Source of the DNA: Helicobacter felistomachi | GTDB taxonomy: Bacteria; Campylobacterota; Campylobacteria; Campylobacterales; Helicobacteraceae | Direction: 5' to 3' | Length of the DNA stretch: 64,000 nucleotides | NCBI RefSeq assembly: GCF_030296895.1 | Contig: NZ_AP028022.1 | Location: forward strand, 1,054,001-1,118,000 | In this document: one piece after another, positions 17,119-26,514 of the stretch | How positions within the stretch are numbered: the stretch's first letter is position 1 | Layout of the letters: each line of letters begins with the position of its first letter | Made by a program: the position numbers and the translations under genes | Notes under the pieces: generated by a model | Told to the model about the DNA's origin: nothing | The model's database searches: none | What the model saw: the letters and a program-made list of their open reading frames with translations, nothing else

Positions 17119-19004
17119 TAGCCGATTTTCGCCCCATTTTCTACGGCCTCAAGGGGGCTGATGAGTTTTAGCCCCCCCACATCGCTTGCGCTAAGCACCA
17201 TGCCCTCACTCACTAACCCCAGCATTTTGTGGGGGGGTAGATTCAGCAGGGCGCACACCTGCTTGCCCTCTAAATCCTCGGGGTTATAGTGCTTGGCAAT
17301 GCCCGATAAGATTTGGCGCACTTGACCCCCAAAGTCTATTTGTAGACACAAGAGTTTATCGCTCTTAGGCACCCTTTCAGCTTTAAGGACGGTGCCGACC
17401 CTTATATCTAGCCTGGCAAAGTCTTCAAATTTAATGAAATTGTCTTGCACCTCTTGCGGGGCTTGGCTTGGGGCTTCTTTAAATTTAGGGATGGATTGGA
17501 CTTCGTCCAATCTAGGATAAAGTGCCTCTATGGGGGCAAGCTTTAAAGCGGGGAGCAGATAATCTTTCTGCATGCATGCCTTAAAGTTTTCAGGGGTTAG
17601 ATCCACACCTAGCCACTTGGCTAGTTTGGCGGTGCTTTCAGGCAGCACGGGGTAGAGATAAAACACGCTCTTAGCTAAAAAGGTCGCCACAAGGGCTAAG
17701 AGTGCCATGGCCTTTGTGGGCGCGCTCTTAGCCATTACCCATGGCTGTTCTTTGGCAATGGTGGCGTTGCAGTTCTCAAACACCCGCCACAATTCTTCTA
17801 AATAGCGGTGTAACTGCAAGCCGTGCAAATAGGGCTCTAGACTCTCTAATTGCGCCTGCCATGTGGCATAAAGGGGAGCGTAATGCTCCAGGATGTGGCT
17901 GCTCTCAAGCTTGCCATTAAAGGGCTTAAGTAGTCCTGCCAGCCTTTGGATTAAATTACCTAAAGTGTTGCTTAAATCGGCGTTGAAACGGCGGATCAGG
18001 GCTTGGACGCTAAAGTCCCCATCTTGGCCTAGGGGGGCTTCTCTTAAGAGAAAATAGCGCAGAGCCTCAGTCCCATAGCTTTGGGCTAGCTCTTTGGCGT
18101 TGAGCACATTGCCGATGCTCTTACTCATTTTCACGCCCTCAATGGTCCACCATCCATGCACACAAAGCTGTTTAAACAAGGGCAACTCTAGGCTCATTAA
18201 AAAGGCGACCCAATAAATGGCATGGAAGCGCAAAATATCCTTACCCACAATGTGTAGAGCGTGGTTAAAATAGTCCATTTTGGCGTTGTCTGCCCCATAG
18301 CCTAGGCTACTCACATAGTTTAAGAGCGCATCTAGCCACACATACACGACATGCTTGGGCTCGTTTAAATGCTTTGGCAAAGGAATGCCCCACTCAAAAC
18401 TTGTACGGGTGATAGACAAATCATACAAACCTTGTTTAATGAAGCTTGTAACTTCATTGCGCCGAGATAAGGGTAAAATGGCGTGGGGGTGCTTCTCGTA
18501 AAACTCTAGCAGCTTGTCTTGATAAGAGCTCAATCTAAAAAAATAGCTCTCTTCGGCAACTTTGGTGGTAGGACGGTGGCAATCCGGGCAAGTTTGGCTG
18601 TTTGTGGCAAAACTCTCACAACTCACGCAATAATCCCCCTCATAAACTCCTTTGTAAATGTCGCCCTTTTGCAGCATAAAGTCAAAGGCGTGTTGCACGG
18701 CTTGCTCGTGCGCCTTGTCGGTGGTACGGACAAAGTGGTTATAGTCAATCTTAAGAAAATCCCACTCAGCCCTAAACACTTGGCTAATTTTAGTGGCGTA
18801 CTCCAAAGGACTCAAGCCGTGCTTAGCGGCACTTAGGGCGATTTTTTGCCCGTGCTCGTCTGTGCCTGTGAGAAAAAACACCTCTTTGCCTTGCAGGCTG
18901 TAGTGTTTTTTGAGCATGTCGGCAATGAAGGTCGTGTAGGCATGCCCTAAATGGGGGCTGTCATTGACATAATAAATCGGGGTTGTGATCAACATTTTCT
19001 GCAT
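17118..19004 (-). CDS. metG: Methionyl-tRNA synthetase
   Basis: This class I synthetase charges tRNA-Met. The 628 residues contain the HIGH-type motif in SPHLGHAYT, a zinc knuckle (CVSCESF, CPDCHRP), KMSKSIGN and an anticodon-binding helical domain. The C-terminal 100 residues (DFARLDIRVGTV, DKLLCLQIDFG) are the EMAPII/Trbp111-type tRNA-binding extension. It reads into the next gene with a one-base overlap of stop and start. Confidence 0.97.
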   Translation of the reverse strand: MQKMLITTPIYYVNDSPHLGHAYTTFIADMLKKHYSLQGKEVFFLTGTDEHGQKIALSAAKHGLSPLEYATKISQVFRAEWDFLKIDYNHFVRTTDKAHEQAVQHAFDFMLQKGDIYKGVYEGDYCVSCESFATNSQTCPDCHRPTTKVAEESYFFRLSSYQDKLLEFYEKHPHAILPLSRRNEVTSFIKQGLYDLSITRTSFEWGIPLPKHLNEPKHVVYVWLDALLNYVSSLGYGADNAKMDYFNHALHIVGKDILRFHAIYWVAFLMSLELPLFKQLCVHGWWTIEGVKMSKSIGNVLNAKELAQSYGTEALRYFLLREAPLGQDGDFSVQALIRRFNADLSNTLGNLIQRLAGLLKPFNGKLESSHILEHYAPLYATWQAQLESLEPYLHGLQLHRYLEELWRVFENCNATIAKEQPWVMAKSAPTKAMALLALVATFLAKSVFYLYPVLPESTAKLAKWLGVDLTPENFKACMQKDYLLPALKLAPIEALYPRLDEVQSIPKFKEAPSQAPQEVQDNFIKFEDFARLDIRVGTVLKAERVPKSDKLLCLQIDFGGQVRQILSGIAKHYNPEDLEGKQVCALLNLPPHKMLGLVSEGMVLSASDVGGLKLISPLEAVENGAKIG

Positions 19005-19138
19005 AAAAAACCTTCAAATAGCGGTGTTCTCCACCTTATTAAAACAAAACCCACCCCCTAAAACTCTAGCCTCTTATTTTATGACAAAAGGCAAAAACTA
19101 AAGCCTCTATCATAGCACAAAAGCATAAACTAGGCATG
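19005..19138. other. Intergenic spacer between metG and flgS
   Basis: This AT-rich spacer separates two minus-strand genes. It should hold the metG promoter. I do not see a convincing tRNA or strong hairpin. Confidence 0.4.
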
Positions 19139-20155
19139 TTATAGGTCTTTTAAAATGCGGATTTCAAAGGTCTTTTCTGCGCCGTCTAAGAGCGTGATCT
19201 TACCCCCATGCGCTTGCACGACCTGCAAGGACAGGGCGAGCCCCAGCCCATTGCCCTTTAATTTCGTAGTCTCAAAGGGCTCAAAGAGCAAATCTTTATC
19301 CAGCACTTCCTTGCCATCGTCTTTAATGTGAAACACCACCCACTCGTTTTCTTCAAAAGCGGTCACTTCCACATGCCCCTCTTCGCACGCCCCCTCTTCG
19401 ATCGCATCTATGGCGTTGTATAAGAAGTTTTGCAGGGCGATAGAAAGTAGGCTCAAATCGTAAGACGCGCTGATGGGGGCGATGGCGGTTTTGAGGCTAA
19501 TGTCTTTGGTGTAGCTGTATTGATTCAACGCCTCTTTAATTTCGTCTTCTAGTAGGCCCAAACTTTGGGGGACTTTATTGGCATGCACGCCCTTAGAGAA
19601 TAAAAGGGTCGCTTTGATGATGCGCTCCACCCGCCATAAAGAGCGTTGCAACTCAAAGACAATGGGCTTGGTTTTGTCGTCTACTTTTTTAAGGAGCACC
19701 GAAGTTAAAAGCGAGATAGAGCCCACGGGGTTTCTAATCTCGTGTGCTAAGTGGGCGGAGATTTTCCCCATAGACACTAGGCGTTCTTGGCGTTTTTGTT
19801 TGGTGATGTCCGTGGCGGTGATGATTTCCTTGCCTTGGATTTTATTGTTTTGGAAAAGGTAGTTCTTGCCCTCGTGCTCGATCTCGGTGTTAAAACCTAA
19901 AGCCTTGGCCTTTTCAAAGACTTCTTGGCTTTCGATCGCCTTGCTGTTCTTGTAAAAAAAACTTTTGTTCTCGTTGATCACCCAAATGGCTTGGGGCAAA
20001 ATCTCAATCACCCACTCGTATAAAGCCTTGTAGTCTTTAAACTCTTTTTCAACTTTATAGCTTTGCAGAATAAATTCATTCAGTAACCTCAAGAGTTCTT
20101 GCCGATCTTGCCCCCCGATATTGTCTAAGATGTTTTGATCCACAAGAGCACTCAC
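19139..20155 (-). CDS. flgS: Flagellar two-component sensor kinase FlgS
   Basis: FlgS is a soluble histidine kinase that phosphorylates FlgR to activate the sigma-54 flagellar regulon. The 338 residues have no transmembrane segment. They contain a PAS-like region (AIWVINENKSFFYKN), an H-box HLAHEIRNPVGS at about residue 140, an N-box NAIDAI and G-boxes KDDGK and GNGLGLALS. The start overlaps the stop of the upstream flgJ-like gene by four bases. The neighbours match H. pylori HP0244-HP0246. Confidence 0.93.
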   Translation of the reverse strand: MSALVDQNILDNIGGQDRQELLRLLNEFILQSYKVEKEFKDYKALYEWVIEILPQAIWVINENKSFFYKNSKAIESQEVFEKAKALGFNTEIEHEGKNYLFQNNKIQGKEIITATDITKQKRQERLVSMGKISAHLAHEIRNPVGSISLLTSVLLKKVDDKTKPIVFELQRSLWRVERIIKATLLFSKGVHANKVPQSLGLLEDEIKEALNQYSYTKDISLKTAIAPISASYDLSLLSIALQNFLYNAIDAIEEGACEEGHVEVTAFEENEWVVFHIKDDGKEVLDKDLLFEPFETTKLKGNGLGLALSLQVVQAHGGKITLLDGAEKTFEIRILKDL

Positions 20156-20472
20156 CCTTTTTTCTGCGCCTCTTGGTCTTTTAAGAAGTTAAACAGCAAT
20201 TCGCTGTAGCCAAAATGCCCGCTGAGCTCATTAGACAGCGACTCTTTATACATGGATTGGTAAATCTCACTGCCCGCTTGTTTAGGATAAAGCGGGTTGT
20301 CTAGCTTCAAGGCAGTGTCTAACATAAACTTTAAAAGTAAGGACTCAAAGGCATCGGTTTGGGCTTTGAGCTGTTGGTCTTCTAGCTTGCCCCCCTTGGT
20401 GTGTTTGAGCTTGTTTGCATCCAGTTTATTGGCTAGGTATTGGTTGTAAATGTCTAAATTGTTCTTGATCAT
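20152..20472 (-). CDS. FlgJ-like rod-binding protein
   Basis: The 106-residue protein has the rod-binding domain pattern (QTDAFESLLLKFMLDTAL, YPKQAGSEIYQSMYKE, LSGHFGYSELL) without the muramidase domain of enterobacterial FlgJ. It lies between flgI and flgS with four-base overlaps on both sides, as H. pylori HP0245 does. It likely helps assemble the flagellar rod in the periplasm. Confidence 0.85.
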   Translation of the reverse strand: MIKNNLDIYNQYLANKLDANKLKHTKGGKLEDQQLKAQTDAFESLLLKFMLDTALKLDNPLYPKQAGSEIYQSMYKESLSNELSGHFGYSELLFNFLKDQEAQKKG

Positions 20473-21512
20473 ATGACCTCCATATCTGCGCTGATCGCGC
20501 CGCTTTTTTTCATGGCCTCGAGGATAGATACAATGCTCTTAGCCCCCACCCCGATTTTTTGCAATGCCTTCACCACGCTGGCGATCGTGGCCTTCGGGGT
20601 GCTTAAAATGTTCTCTTTGGTGTCTAAGTTTGTGTTGGGGTCTATCTTGGTGATGTCCTTTTTCGCCTTGCCCTTTTTAGGCTCTAAAGGCTCGGGGGTG
20701 ATTTTAATCGTGATGTCCCCACTTGTTACAACCACCGGGTGCACCTCAATATCCACGCCCGCCACCACCGTGCCCGACTTCTCGTCAATGATGATTTTAT
20801 TTTGGTTGCTGTAGTCAATATTGACTTCCTGGATTAAAGCCAAAAACTCGACCATGGTGAGTTTTTCGGGCTTTTTTAGCTTGATTGTTTTAGGATCAAT
20901 AGCTAGAGCTACGGGTTCTTTAAAGGCTTTGTTTAGGGCTTCTTGGATTTTCACGGCGTTTTTAAAATCGGGGCGTTTTAGGCTCAAAGTCATGGCATTT
21001 TTATGTGCCAAATCATAGACGACTTCTCTTTCAATGGTCGCTCCATTGACGATCGTACCTGAGAGCAGGTTTTTAGAATTGCCTAAACTCACGCTCCCCT
21101 GCGCGATGGCGTAGATATTGCCATCGATCGCCGTTAAGGGGGTCATCACCAACACCCCATGATCTATGGATTTGGCATCCCCGATTGAGGAGATTTGCAC
21201 ATCGATCTTATCGCCCTGTCTTGCAAAAGAAGGTAAAGTGGCGGTGATCATCACGGCCGCGACATTTTTAGACTTAATGTCCTCGGGCGACACCTTAACA
21301 TTGACACTCTCTAGCATGTTGGCAATGGATTGCATGGTGAATTTCGAGCCCGATTTGTCCCCCGTGCCATTAAGCCCAATCACCAAGCCATAGCCGATCA
21401 GCTGGTTGTCGCGCACACCCACGATACTCGCCACATCTTCAATCTTTTCGGCGTGCAAGGAAGTGTTTAACGCCCCAAACAAGCACAAAAGCCAAGCGCA
21501 TCTTTTAAACAT
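20469..21512 (-). CDS. flgI: Flagellar P-ring protein
   Basis: FlgI builds the P-ring around the flagellar rod in the peptidoglycan layer. The product is 347 residues with a signal peptide ending CLFGALNTSLHA. GYGLVIGLNGTGD and FTMQSIANMLESVNV are diagnostic, and the C-terminus has SVVKALQKIGVGAKSIVSIL. It is the first gene of the flgI-flgJ-like-flgS set, divergent from comB9. Confidence 0.96.
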   Translation of the reverse strand: MFKRCAWLLCLFGALNTSLHAEKIEDVASIVGVRDNQLIGYGLVIGLNGTGDKSGSKFTMQSIANMLESVNVKVSPEDIKSKNVAAVMITATLPSFARQGDKIDVQISSIGDAKSIDHGVLVMTPLTAIDGNIYAIAQGSVSLGNSKNLLSGTIVNGATIEREVVYDLAHKNAMTLSLKRPDFKNAVKIQEALNKAFKEPVALAIDPKTIKLKKPEKLTMVEFLALIQEVNIDYSNQNKIIIDEKSGTVVAGVDIEVHPVVVTSGDITIKITPEPLEPKKGKAKKDITKIDPNTNLDTKENILSTPKATIASVVKALQKIGVGAKSIVSILEAMKKSGAISADMEVI

Positions 21513-21587
21513 AGTTTAGATTTTACCCAAATATCTTTTAAAAAATCCTAGCCCCTAGGTCTTGGTATAAAGGGCGCAGTTTTCCTC

Positions 21588-21596
21588 TGTTATAAT
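21588..21596 (+). promoter_or_regulatory. Extended -10 promoter for comB9-comB10
   Basis: TGTTATAAT is a perfect TATAAT with an extended TGn element. Transcription would begin about seven bases later, near 21603, one base before the ATG at 21604. Confidence 0.65.
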
Positions 21597-21603
21597 GCCC
21601 CCT

Positions 21604-22515
21604 ATGTGTGGATTTCTTAGGTTTTTGCTGTGTGTGATGCTCCCTTGCCTGTGTTTGGCTCAAGTTATAGAAAATGAAGACTCCCAAGAGTCCCCACAAG
21701 AGCACACGATCCAAGACCTACACGCCATCCAAAACAGCTTTTTTACCAAAGAGCATGGCGACTTAGACAACACGCTTTTCATTGACTATAAACTCGGGCA
21801 AATGCCTAAACTTCGTTTGCGCTACGCCATGGTTACGACCCTCGTTTTTAGCGAGCCGATCGCTGAAGTGGTGCTGGGCGATAGCGTGGGTTTTAGCACC
21901 AAAACCCTAGGGCGCAATGTGCTCTTAATCAAGCCCCTAGAAGTGGGCATCGATTCAAATTTAAATGTGATTGGGACGAGCGGCAAGATTTACGCCTTTT
22001 ACATTTTCTCCACGACTTTCACCAGCCCCAAAAACCCGATTTTAAATGTCTATGTCTCCAGTCAGCACTTTTTTAAAGACAAGGGGGCGTTAAACCAGCC
22101 TTTAGTCACGCTTGAAAACAAACTCCAAACCCCCACCACGCCTACGCGATTTTTGAAAATCGGCACGGGGGGCAATGTGCTGTTAGTGGATAAAAGCCAA
22201 ATGCAACGGGGTTATCGGGTGCTTGGGGGCAAAAGGCGGGCGTGGTTTTGTCTGTGGTTATGCAAAGTCGCTTTTAAGGCGCAAATCAAACCCCTAGATA
22301 TTTTTAACGACAAGCATTTCACTTACTTTAAGTTTGACAGCCAAAGATCGGGCGTAAAATTCCCTGTGGCTTACAAAGTGGTCGATGGCTACGACAACCC
22401 CATCAACACCCGTATTGTGGGGGATTATTTAATTGCCGAAGATATTTCACGCAAGTGGACGCTAAGAGAGGGTAAAATCCACGCCTGTGTGCGTAAAGTT
22501 AGCAAAACCCAATGA
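21604..22515 (+). CDS. comB9: ComB9, VirB9/CagX-type competence channel protein
   Basis: ComB9 is part of the ComB type IV secretion-like machine that takes up DNA across the outer membrane. The 303-residue product begins MCGFLRFLLCVMLPCLCLAQ, a signal peptide, followed by a VirB9-family beta-rich protein (RYAMVTTLVFSEPI, SGKIYAFYIFS, YFKFDSQRSGVKFPVAYKVV). The ATG at 21595 is inside the -10 box and is rejected as a start. No Shine-Dalgarno precedes 21604, so it may be leaderless. It overlaps comB10 by four bases. Confidence 0.88.
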   Translation: MCGFLRFLLCVMLPCLCLAQVIENEDSQESPQEHTIQDLHAIQNSFFTKEHGDLDNTLFIDYKLGQMPKLRLRYAMVTTLVFSEPIAEVVLGDSVGFSTKTLGRNVLLIKPLEVGIDSNLNVIGTSGKIYAFYIFSTTFTSPKNPILNVYVSSQHFFKDKGALNQPLVTLENKLQTPTTPTRFLKIGTGGNVLLVDKSQMQRGYRVLGGKRRAWFCLWLCKVAFKAQIKPLDIFNDKHFTYFKFDSQRSGVKFPVAYKVVDGYDNPINTRIVGDYLIAEDISRKWTLREGKIHACVRKVSKTQ

Positions 22516-23642
22516 AACCCTTTGTCAAAAAAGCCTTGATTTTTGGGGGTGCTATGGCTGTGGTTTTTACCACTTCTTTAATTTTGCACCGCCCCAAAAA
22601 GCAAGAAATCTTAGAGTTGCAAGACACCAACTACCCCCTAGCCGACTACCTTTTTACCCCCAAAACCCCACCCCCATCCAAAGAAAACTCCGATCTAACT
22701 CATTTGCAAAAGCTCTTGCAAGAAAACGCTAAAGAAATCGCCAGCCTAAAGGCACAGTTAGAGCAAGCCAAAAAATCCCCTCCACCACCGCCTAAAGACA
22801 CAGAGCCAAAGCAAGAAATAGAACCGCCCCAAGAGCAAGAAATAGAACCCGAGCCTGCTGAACCCACCCAAGAGGAGCTAGACATGGAAGACGCTTTAAA
22901 CGGGCGTATACAGGGCTTTGAAGAACCCCAAGAGGAGGAGATCGACTACGGGGCGAGCCACTTTGAAAATGTAAAAAACCACGATCTAGCCACGCATGAA
23001 AACCGCCTACTACGCACCATCACCGCCGATAAGATGATCCCCGCTTTTTTAGTAACGCCCATTAGCTCCCAGCTTGCCGGCAAGGTTGTGGCGCAAGTGG
23101 AGAGCGACATTTTCGCCAACATGGGGCGGGCGATTTTAATCCCCAAAGGCTCAAAAGTCATCGGCTATTACAGCAATAACAATAAAATCGGGGAATACCG
23201 CCTAGACATTGTGTGGAGTCGCATCATCACCCCACAGGGCGTGAACATCACACTCACCAACGCCAAAGGGGCAGATGTCAAGGGTTATAGCGGACTCGTG
23301 GGGCAAATGATCACACACAACTTCCAACGCTATGGCATGCCCTTGCTCGTGTCGACTCTCTCTAACGGGCTTTTGATCGGCTTGACCTCTGCCCTTGCCA
23401 ACAAAACGGGCAAGAACAATCTCTTTGGTGATTTTTTACTCATGCAACTCACCCGCCAAACGGGCTTGGGCTTAAACCAAATCATCGCCCAAATCTTAAA
23501 AGACAAGAGCAACTTAAAGCCTATTATCATCATTAGGGAGGGCTCTAGGGTGTTTATCTCGCCGAATTTAGACATCTTTTTCCCCACGCCCACAGAGGGC
23601 GAAGTTATGGCAAAGTTTTTCACACACCAAGCATTGCATTAA
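22512..23642 (+). CDS. comB10: ComB10, VirB10-type competence channel protein
   Basis: This inner-membrane-anchored, periplasm-spanning partner of ComB9 is 376 residues. It has one N-terminal membrane segment (ALIFGGAMAVVFTTSLIL), then a coiled stretch, a proline- and glutamate-rich spacer (about residues 90-150), and a C-terminal TrbI/VirB10 domain with AILIPKGSKVIGYYSN and IIIREGSRVFISPNLDIFF. It ends just before the lutA promoter. Confidence 0.92.
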   Translation: MKPFVKKALIFGGAMAVVFTTSLILHRPKKQEILELQDTNYPLADYLFTPKTPPPSKENSDLTHLQKLLQENAKEIASLKAQLEQAKKSPPPPPKDTEPKQEIEPPQEQEIEPEPAEPTQEELDMEDALNGRIQGFEEPQEEEIDYGASHFENVKNHDLATHENRLLRTITADKMIPAFLVTPISSQLAGKVVAQVESDIFANMGRAILIPKGSKVIGYYSNNNKIGEYRLDIVWSRIITPQGVNITLTNAKGADVKGYSGLVGQMITHNFQRYGMPLLVSTLSNGLLIGLTSALANKTGKNNLFGDFLLMQLTRQTGLGLNQIIAQILKDKSNLKPIIIIREGSRVFISPNLDIFFPTPTEGEVMAKFFTHQALH

Positions 23643-23648
23643 ATGCGT

Positions 23649-23654
23649 TATAAT
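23649..23654 (+). promoter_or_regulatory. -10 box for lutABC
   Basis: A perfect TATAAT 33 bp upstream of the lutA ATG gives a leader of about 26 bases that includes the ribosome-binding site AGAAGG (23675-23680). Confidence 0.65.
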
Positions 23655-23686
23655 GCGAAGTTTTGATTTTAACTAGAAGGTTACCT

Positions 23687-24418
23687 ATGAAAGTCTATTT
23701 TTTTGCCACTTGTCTGGGGGGGGCGGTGTTTAGCCAAACGGCACTAAATTGCATTAAACTTTTGCAAAGGGAGGGAGTGGAGGTCATCTTCAAAAAAGAT
23801 CAAACCTGTTGCGGGCAGCCTAGCTACAACTCCGGCTACTACGATCAAACCCGTGAGGTTGTGCTCCACAATGTCCGCCTATTCAAGGAGGATTATCCCG
23901 TGGTTGTGCCTAGCGGTTCTTGCGTGGGGATGATGGCGCACGATTATTTAGAGCTGTTTGAGGGGCATAAGGAATACGAGGAGGTGAAAAACTTCTCTCT
24001 TAGGGTCTTTGAGCTGGCTGAGTTTTTGGATAAAAAACTAGAGGTGCGCTACACCGACCTAGGCGCACCCATTAAAGTTACTTGGCATTCTAATTGCCAC
24101 GCTTTAAGGGTGTCAAAGGTGATTGAAAGCGCGAAGAAAATCATCGCCCAGCTGTCTAATGTCGAGCTGGTGCCTTTGCAAAGGGAGGAGGAGTGTTGTG
24201 GGTTTGGGGGGACTTTTGCGGTCAAAGAACCCGAGATTTCTAACGCCATGGTGCAAGAGAAAATCCACGACATTGAAAGCCGTAATGTAGAATACATTTT
24301 ATCCGCCGATGCGGGTTGTTTGCTCAACATCAGCGGAGCGATGGCAAAGATGAGAAGCAAGACTAAATCCATGCACTTTTACGACTTTTTAGCCCAAAGA
24401 GTGGGATTAGGAGTTTGA
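23687..24418 (+). CDS. lutA: L-lactate utilisation protein LutA (CCG-domain iron-sulfur oxidoreductase)
   Basis: LutA is one of three subunits of the iron-sulfur L-lactate dehydrogenase. The 243 residues carry two cysteine-rich CCG domains, TCCGQPSYNSGYY and ECCGFGGTFAVKEPE, typical of heterodisulfide-reductase-like subunits. The ATG at 23687 follows AGAAGG. An upstream start would overlap the promoter. A run of eight Gs (23716-23723) near the 5' end encodes Gly-Gly-Ala and is in frame here. Confidence 0.92.
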   Translation: MKVYFFATCLGGAVFSQTALNCIKLLQREGVEVIFKKDQTCCGQPSYNSGYYDQTREVVLHNVRLFKEDYPVVVPSGSCVGMMAHDYLELFEGHKEYEEVKNFSLRVFELAEFLDKKLEVRYTDLGAPIKVTWHSNCHALRVSKVIESAKKIIAQLSNVELVPLQREEECCGFGGTFAVKEPEISNAMVQEKIHDIESRNVEYILSADAGCLLNISGAMAKMRSKTKSMHFYDFLAQRVGLGV

Positions 24419-24419
24419 C

Positions 24420-25871
24420 ATGACACACACCACCACACACAGCGACCACGATTACGAACAAGTCATCGGCGAGAAGTTAAACGATGCGCAATTACGCACC
24501 AACTTGCGCTCAGCGATGGACACTTTAATCCACAAGCGCAAAGACCTATTAGAAGATCGTTACCCAGAGTGGGAGCAATTACGCACCATGGGGCAAAATG
24601 CAAAATTAAAAGTCTTAGCCCAACTAGACACCTATGTCCAACGCTTTGAGGAAAACGCCACAAAAAATGGCTTTGTGGTGCATTATGCCAGCACGGCAAA
24701 AGATGCCAATGAGATCATCTACAACCTAGCCAAAGAGCGGGGCGTTGAGCGCATTTTAAAGGGCAAGTCCATGGCCAGCGAGGAAATCGAGCTCAACCGG
24801 TATATGAAGGAAAAGGGGATTGTCGCTAAAGAAACGGATTTGGGCGAGCTCATCATCCAGCTGATTGACGAACACCCCGTACATATCGTGGTGCCTGCCA
24901 TCCACAAAAACCGCCACCAAGTGGGTAAGATTTTCCAAGAAAAGCTAGGCGCACCCCTAGAGAGCGAACCTGAAAAGCTCAATGGCATCGCTAGAAAGCA
25001 CATGCGAGGCGAGTTTGAGGGCTTTAAAATGGGGATTTCGGGGGTGAATTTTGCCATCGCCAATGAGGGGGCGATTTGGCTTGTAGAGAACGAGGGCAAT
25101 GGGCGCATGTGCACCACGGCCTGCGATATCCATGTCGCCATTTGTGGGATTGAAAAAATGGTCGAAAGCTTTGAAGATGCTTCGATCTTAAACAACTTGC
25201 TTTGCCCTAGTGCCGTGGGCGTGCAAATCACCTGCTACCAAAACATCATCACAGGACCCCGTCAAGAGGGCGAGCTAGACGGGCCCAAAGAGGCGCACAT
25301 CATTTTACTCGATCACAACCGCAGCAATATCCTAGCGGATGAAAAATATTACAGAGCCCTAAGCTGCATCCGCTGTGGGACTTGTTTGAACCACTGCCCC
25401 GTGTATGACAAAATTGGCGGACACGCTTACTTAGCGACCTACCCCGGACCCATCGGGGTTGTCATCACTCCCCAGCTTTTTGGGCTAGACAATTACGCCC
25501 ACATCGCCAATTTGTGCAGCCTTTGTGGGCGGTGCGGGGAGGTGTGCCCGGTCAAAATCCCTTTGCCCGAACTCATTAGAGATTTGCGCGCTGAAAAGAG
25601 CCACGAGGGGCGGGGTGTGGTGCGGGGCTATAAAGACACCAAGCACAGCAAATTAGAAGAGCTAGGCATGAAGGCGTTTGCCAAGATTGCGAGCAATGGC
25701 ACGCTATGGCGGGCTGTTATGGCACTGAGTGGGACTTTTGCCCCCTTAGGCAAGCTTTTTGGGCATTACACGCCGGTGTTGCAAAAGTGGTTGCGTTATC
25801 GCGAAATGCCAAAAGTGCAGGGCAGTTTGCACGCTAAAATTAAAAATTTACCGGGGGTGATTTATGAGTAA
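24420..25871 (+). CDS. lutB: L-lactate utilisation protein LutB
   Basis: LutB is the large subunit of 483 residues. An N-terminal LutB/LutC-shared domain is followed by two 4Fe-4S motifs, CIRCGTCLNHCP and CSLCGRCGEVCP, and a C-terminal helical region. It starts two bases after lutA ends and overlaps lutC by eight bases, so the three are one operon. Together they oxidise lactate, which is plentiful in gastric mucus. Confidence 0.95.
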   Translation: MTHTTTHSDHDYEQVIGEKLNDAQLRTNLRSAMDTLIHKRKDLLEDRYPEWEQLRTMGQNAKLKVLAQLDTYVQRFEENATKNGFVVHYASTAKDANEIIYNLAKERGVERILKGKSMASEEIELNRYMKEKGIVAKETDLGELIIQLIDEHPVHIVVPAIHKNRHQVGKIFQEKLGAPLESEPEKLNGIARKHMRGEFEGFKMGISGVNFAIANEGAIWLVENEGNGRMCTTACDIHVAICGIEKMVESFEDASILNNLLCPSAVGVQITCYQNIITGPRQEGELDGPKEAHIILLDHNRSNILADEKYYRALSCIRCGTCLNHCPVYDKIGGHAYLATYPGPIGVVITPQLFGLDNYAHIANLCSLCGRCGEVCPVKIPLPELIRDLRAEKSHEGRGVVRGYKDTKHSKLEELGMKAFAKIASNGTLWRAVMALSGTFAPLGKLFGHYTPVLQKWLRYREMPKVQGSLHAKIKNLPGVIYE

Positions 25872-26505
25872 GCAAGTGGTCATTGAACGCATCCAAAATG
25901 CCCTAAAACGGCACGCTATTAGCCATGAAAATCTACCCTATAGAAATATGATCACAGACGCGAAAGCGGATTTGATCGAACAATACAAGCACCTACAAGA
26001 GCTCAACCGCTCCCAACTCACAGAGTGCGCTAAAGAGGACTTGCTCGGGGCGATCCAAGAGGCTTTAAAAGGTTTTGAAACCCAAAAACTCTTGTGCGCC
26101 ACGAATTTACCCTGCTCTTTAGAGGAACTAGACCCCCAAAATCTTTACCAAAAAATCCCCTACGATAAGCCCGTAGAGGCGTTTAAAGAGGAGTTGTTTA
26201 ACATCGACACGGCGATTTTAGAGGCGACTTGTGGCGTGGCAAACTTAGGTATTGTGGGCGTGGTGTCTTCTAAGTTTGCCCCGCGTTTGACTTCTCTCAT
26301 CACCCTTAAATGCGTGATTTTGTTGGATCAATCTAAAATCGTGCAAAATTTGGCGCAGGGGCTAGAGGCTCTTAAAAACGCCGGGGAAGGGCGTTTGCCC
26401 ACAAATATGCTCTTCATCGGCGGGCCTAGCCGCACCGCCGACATTGAGCTAAAAACCGTCTTTGGCGTGCACGGACCTATGGCAACCCATGTCATCTTAT
26501 ACTAA
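25864..26505 (+). CDS. lutC: L-lactate utilisation protein LutC
   Basis: LutC is the third subunit, 213 residues, of the DUF162/LUD domain family. Diagnostic segments are ILEATCGVANLGIVG and LPTNMLFIGGPSRTADIE, near the C-terminus. Its start lies within the end of lutB. Confidence 0.93.
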   Translation: MSKQVVIERIQNALKRHAISHENLPYRNMITDAKADLIEQYKHLQELNRSQLTECAKEDLLGAIQEALKGFETQKLLCATNLPCSLEELDPQNLYQKIPYDKPVEAFKEELFNIDTAILEATCGVANLGIVGVVSSKFAPRLTSLITLKCVILLDQSKIVQNLAQGLEALKNAGEGRLPTNMLFIGGPSRTADIELKTVFGVHGPMATHVILY

Positions 26506-26514
26506 GGAGCAAAC

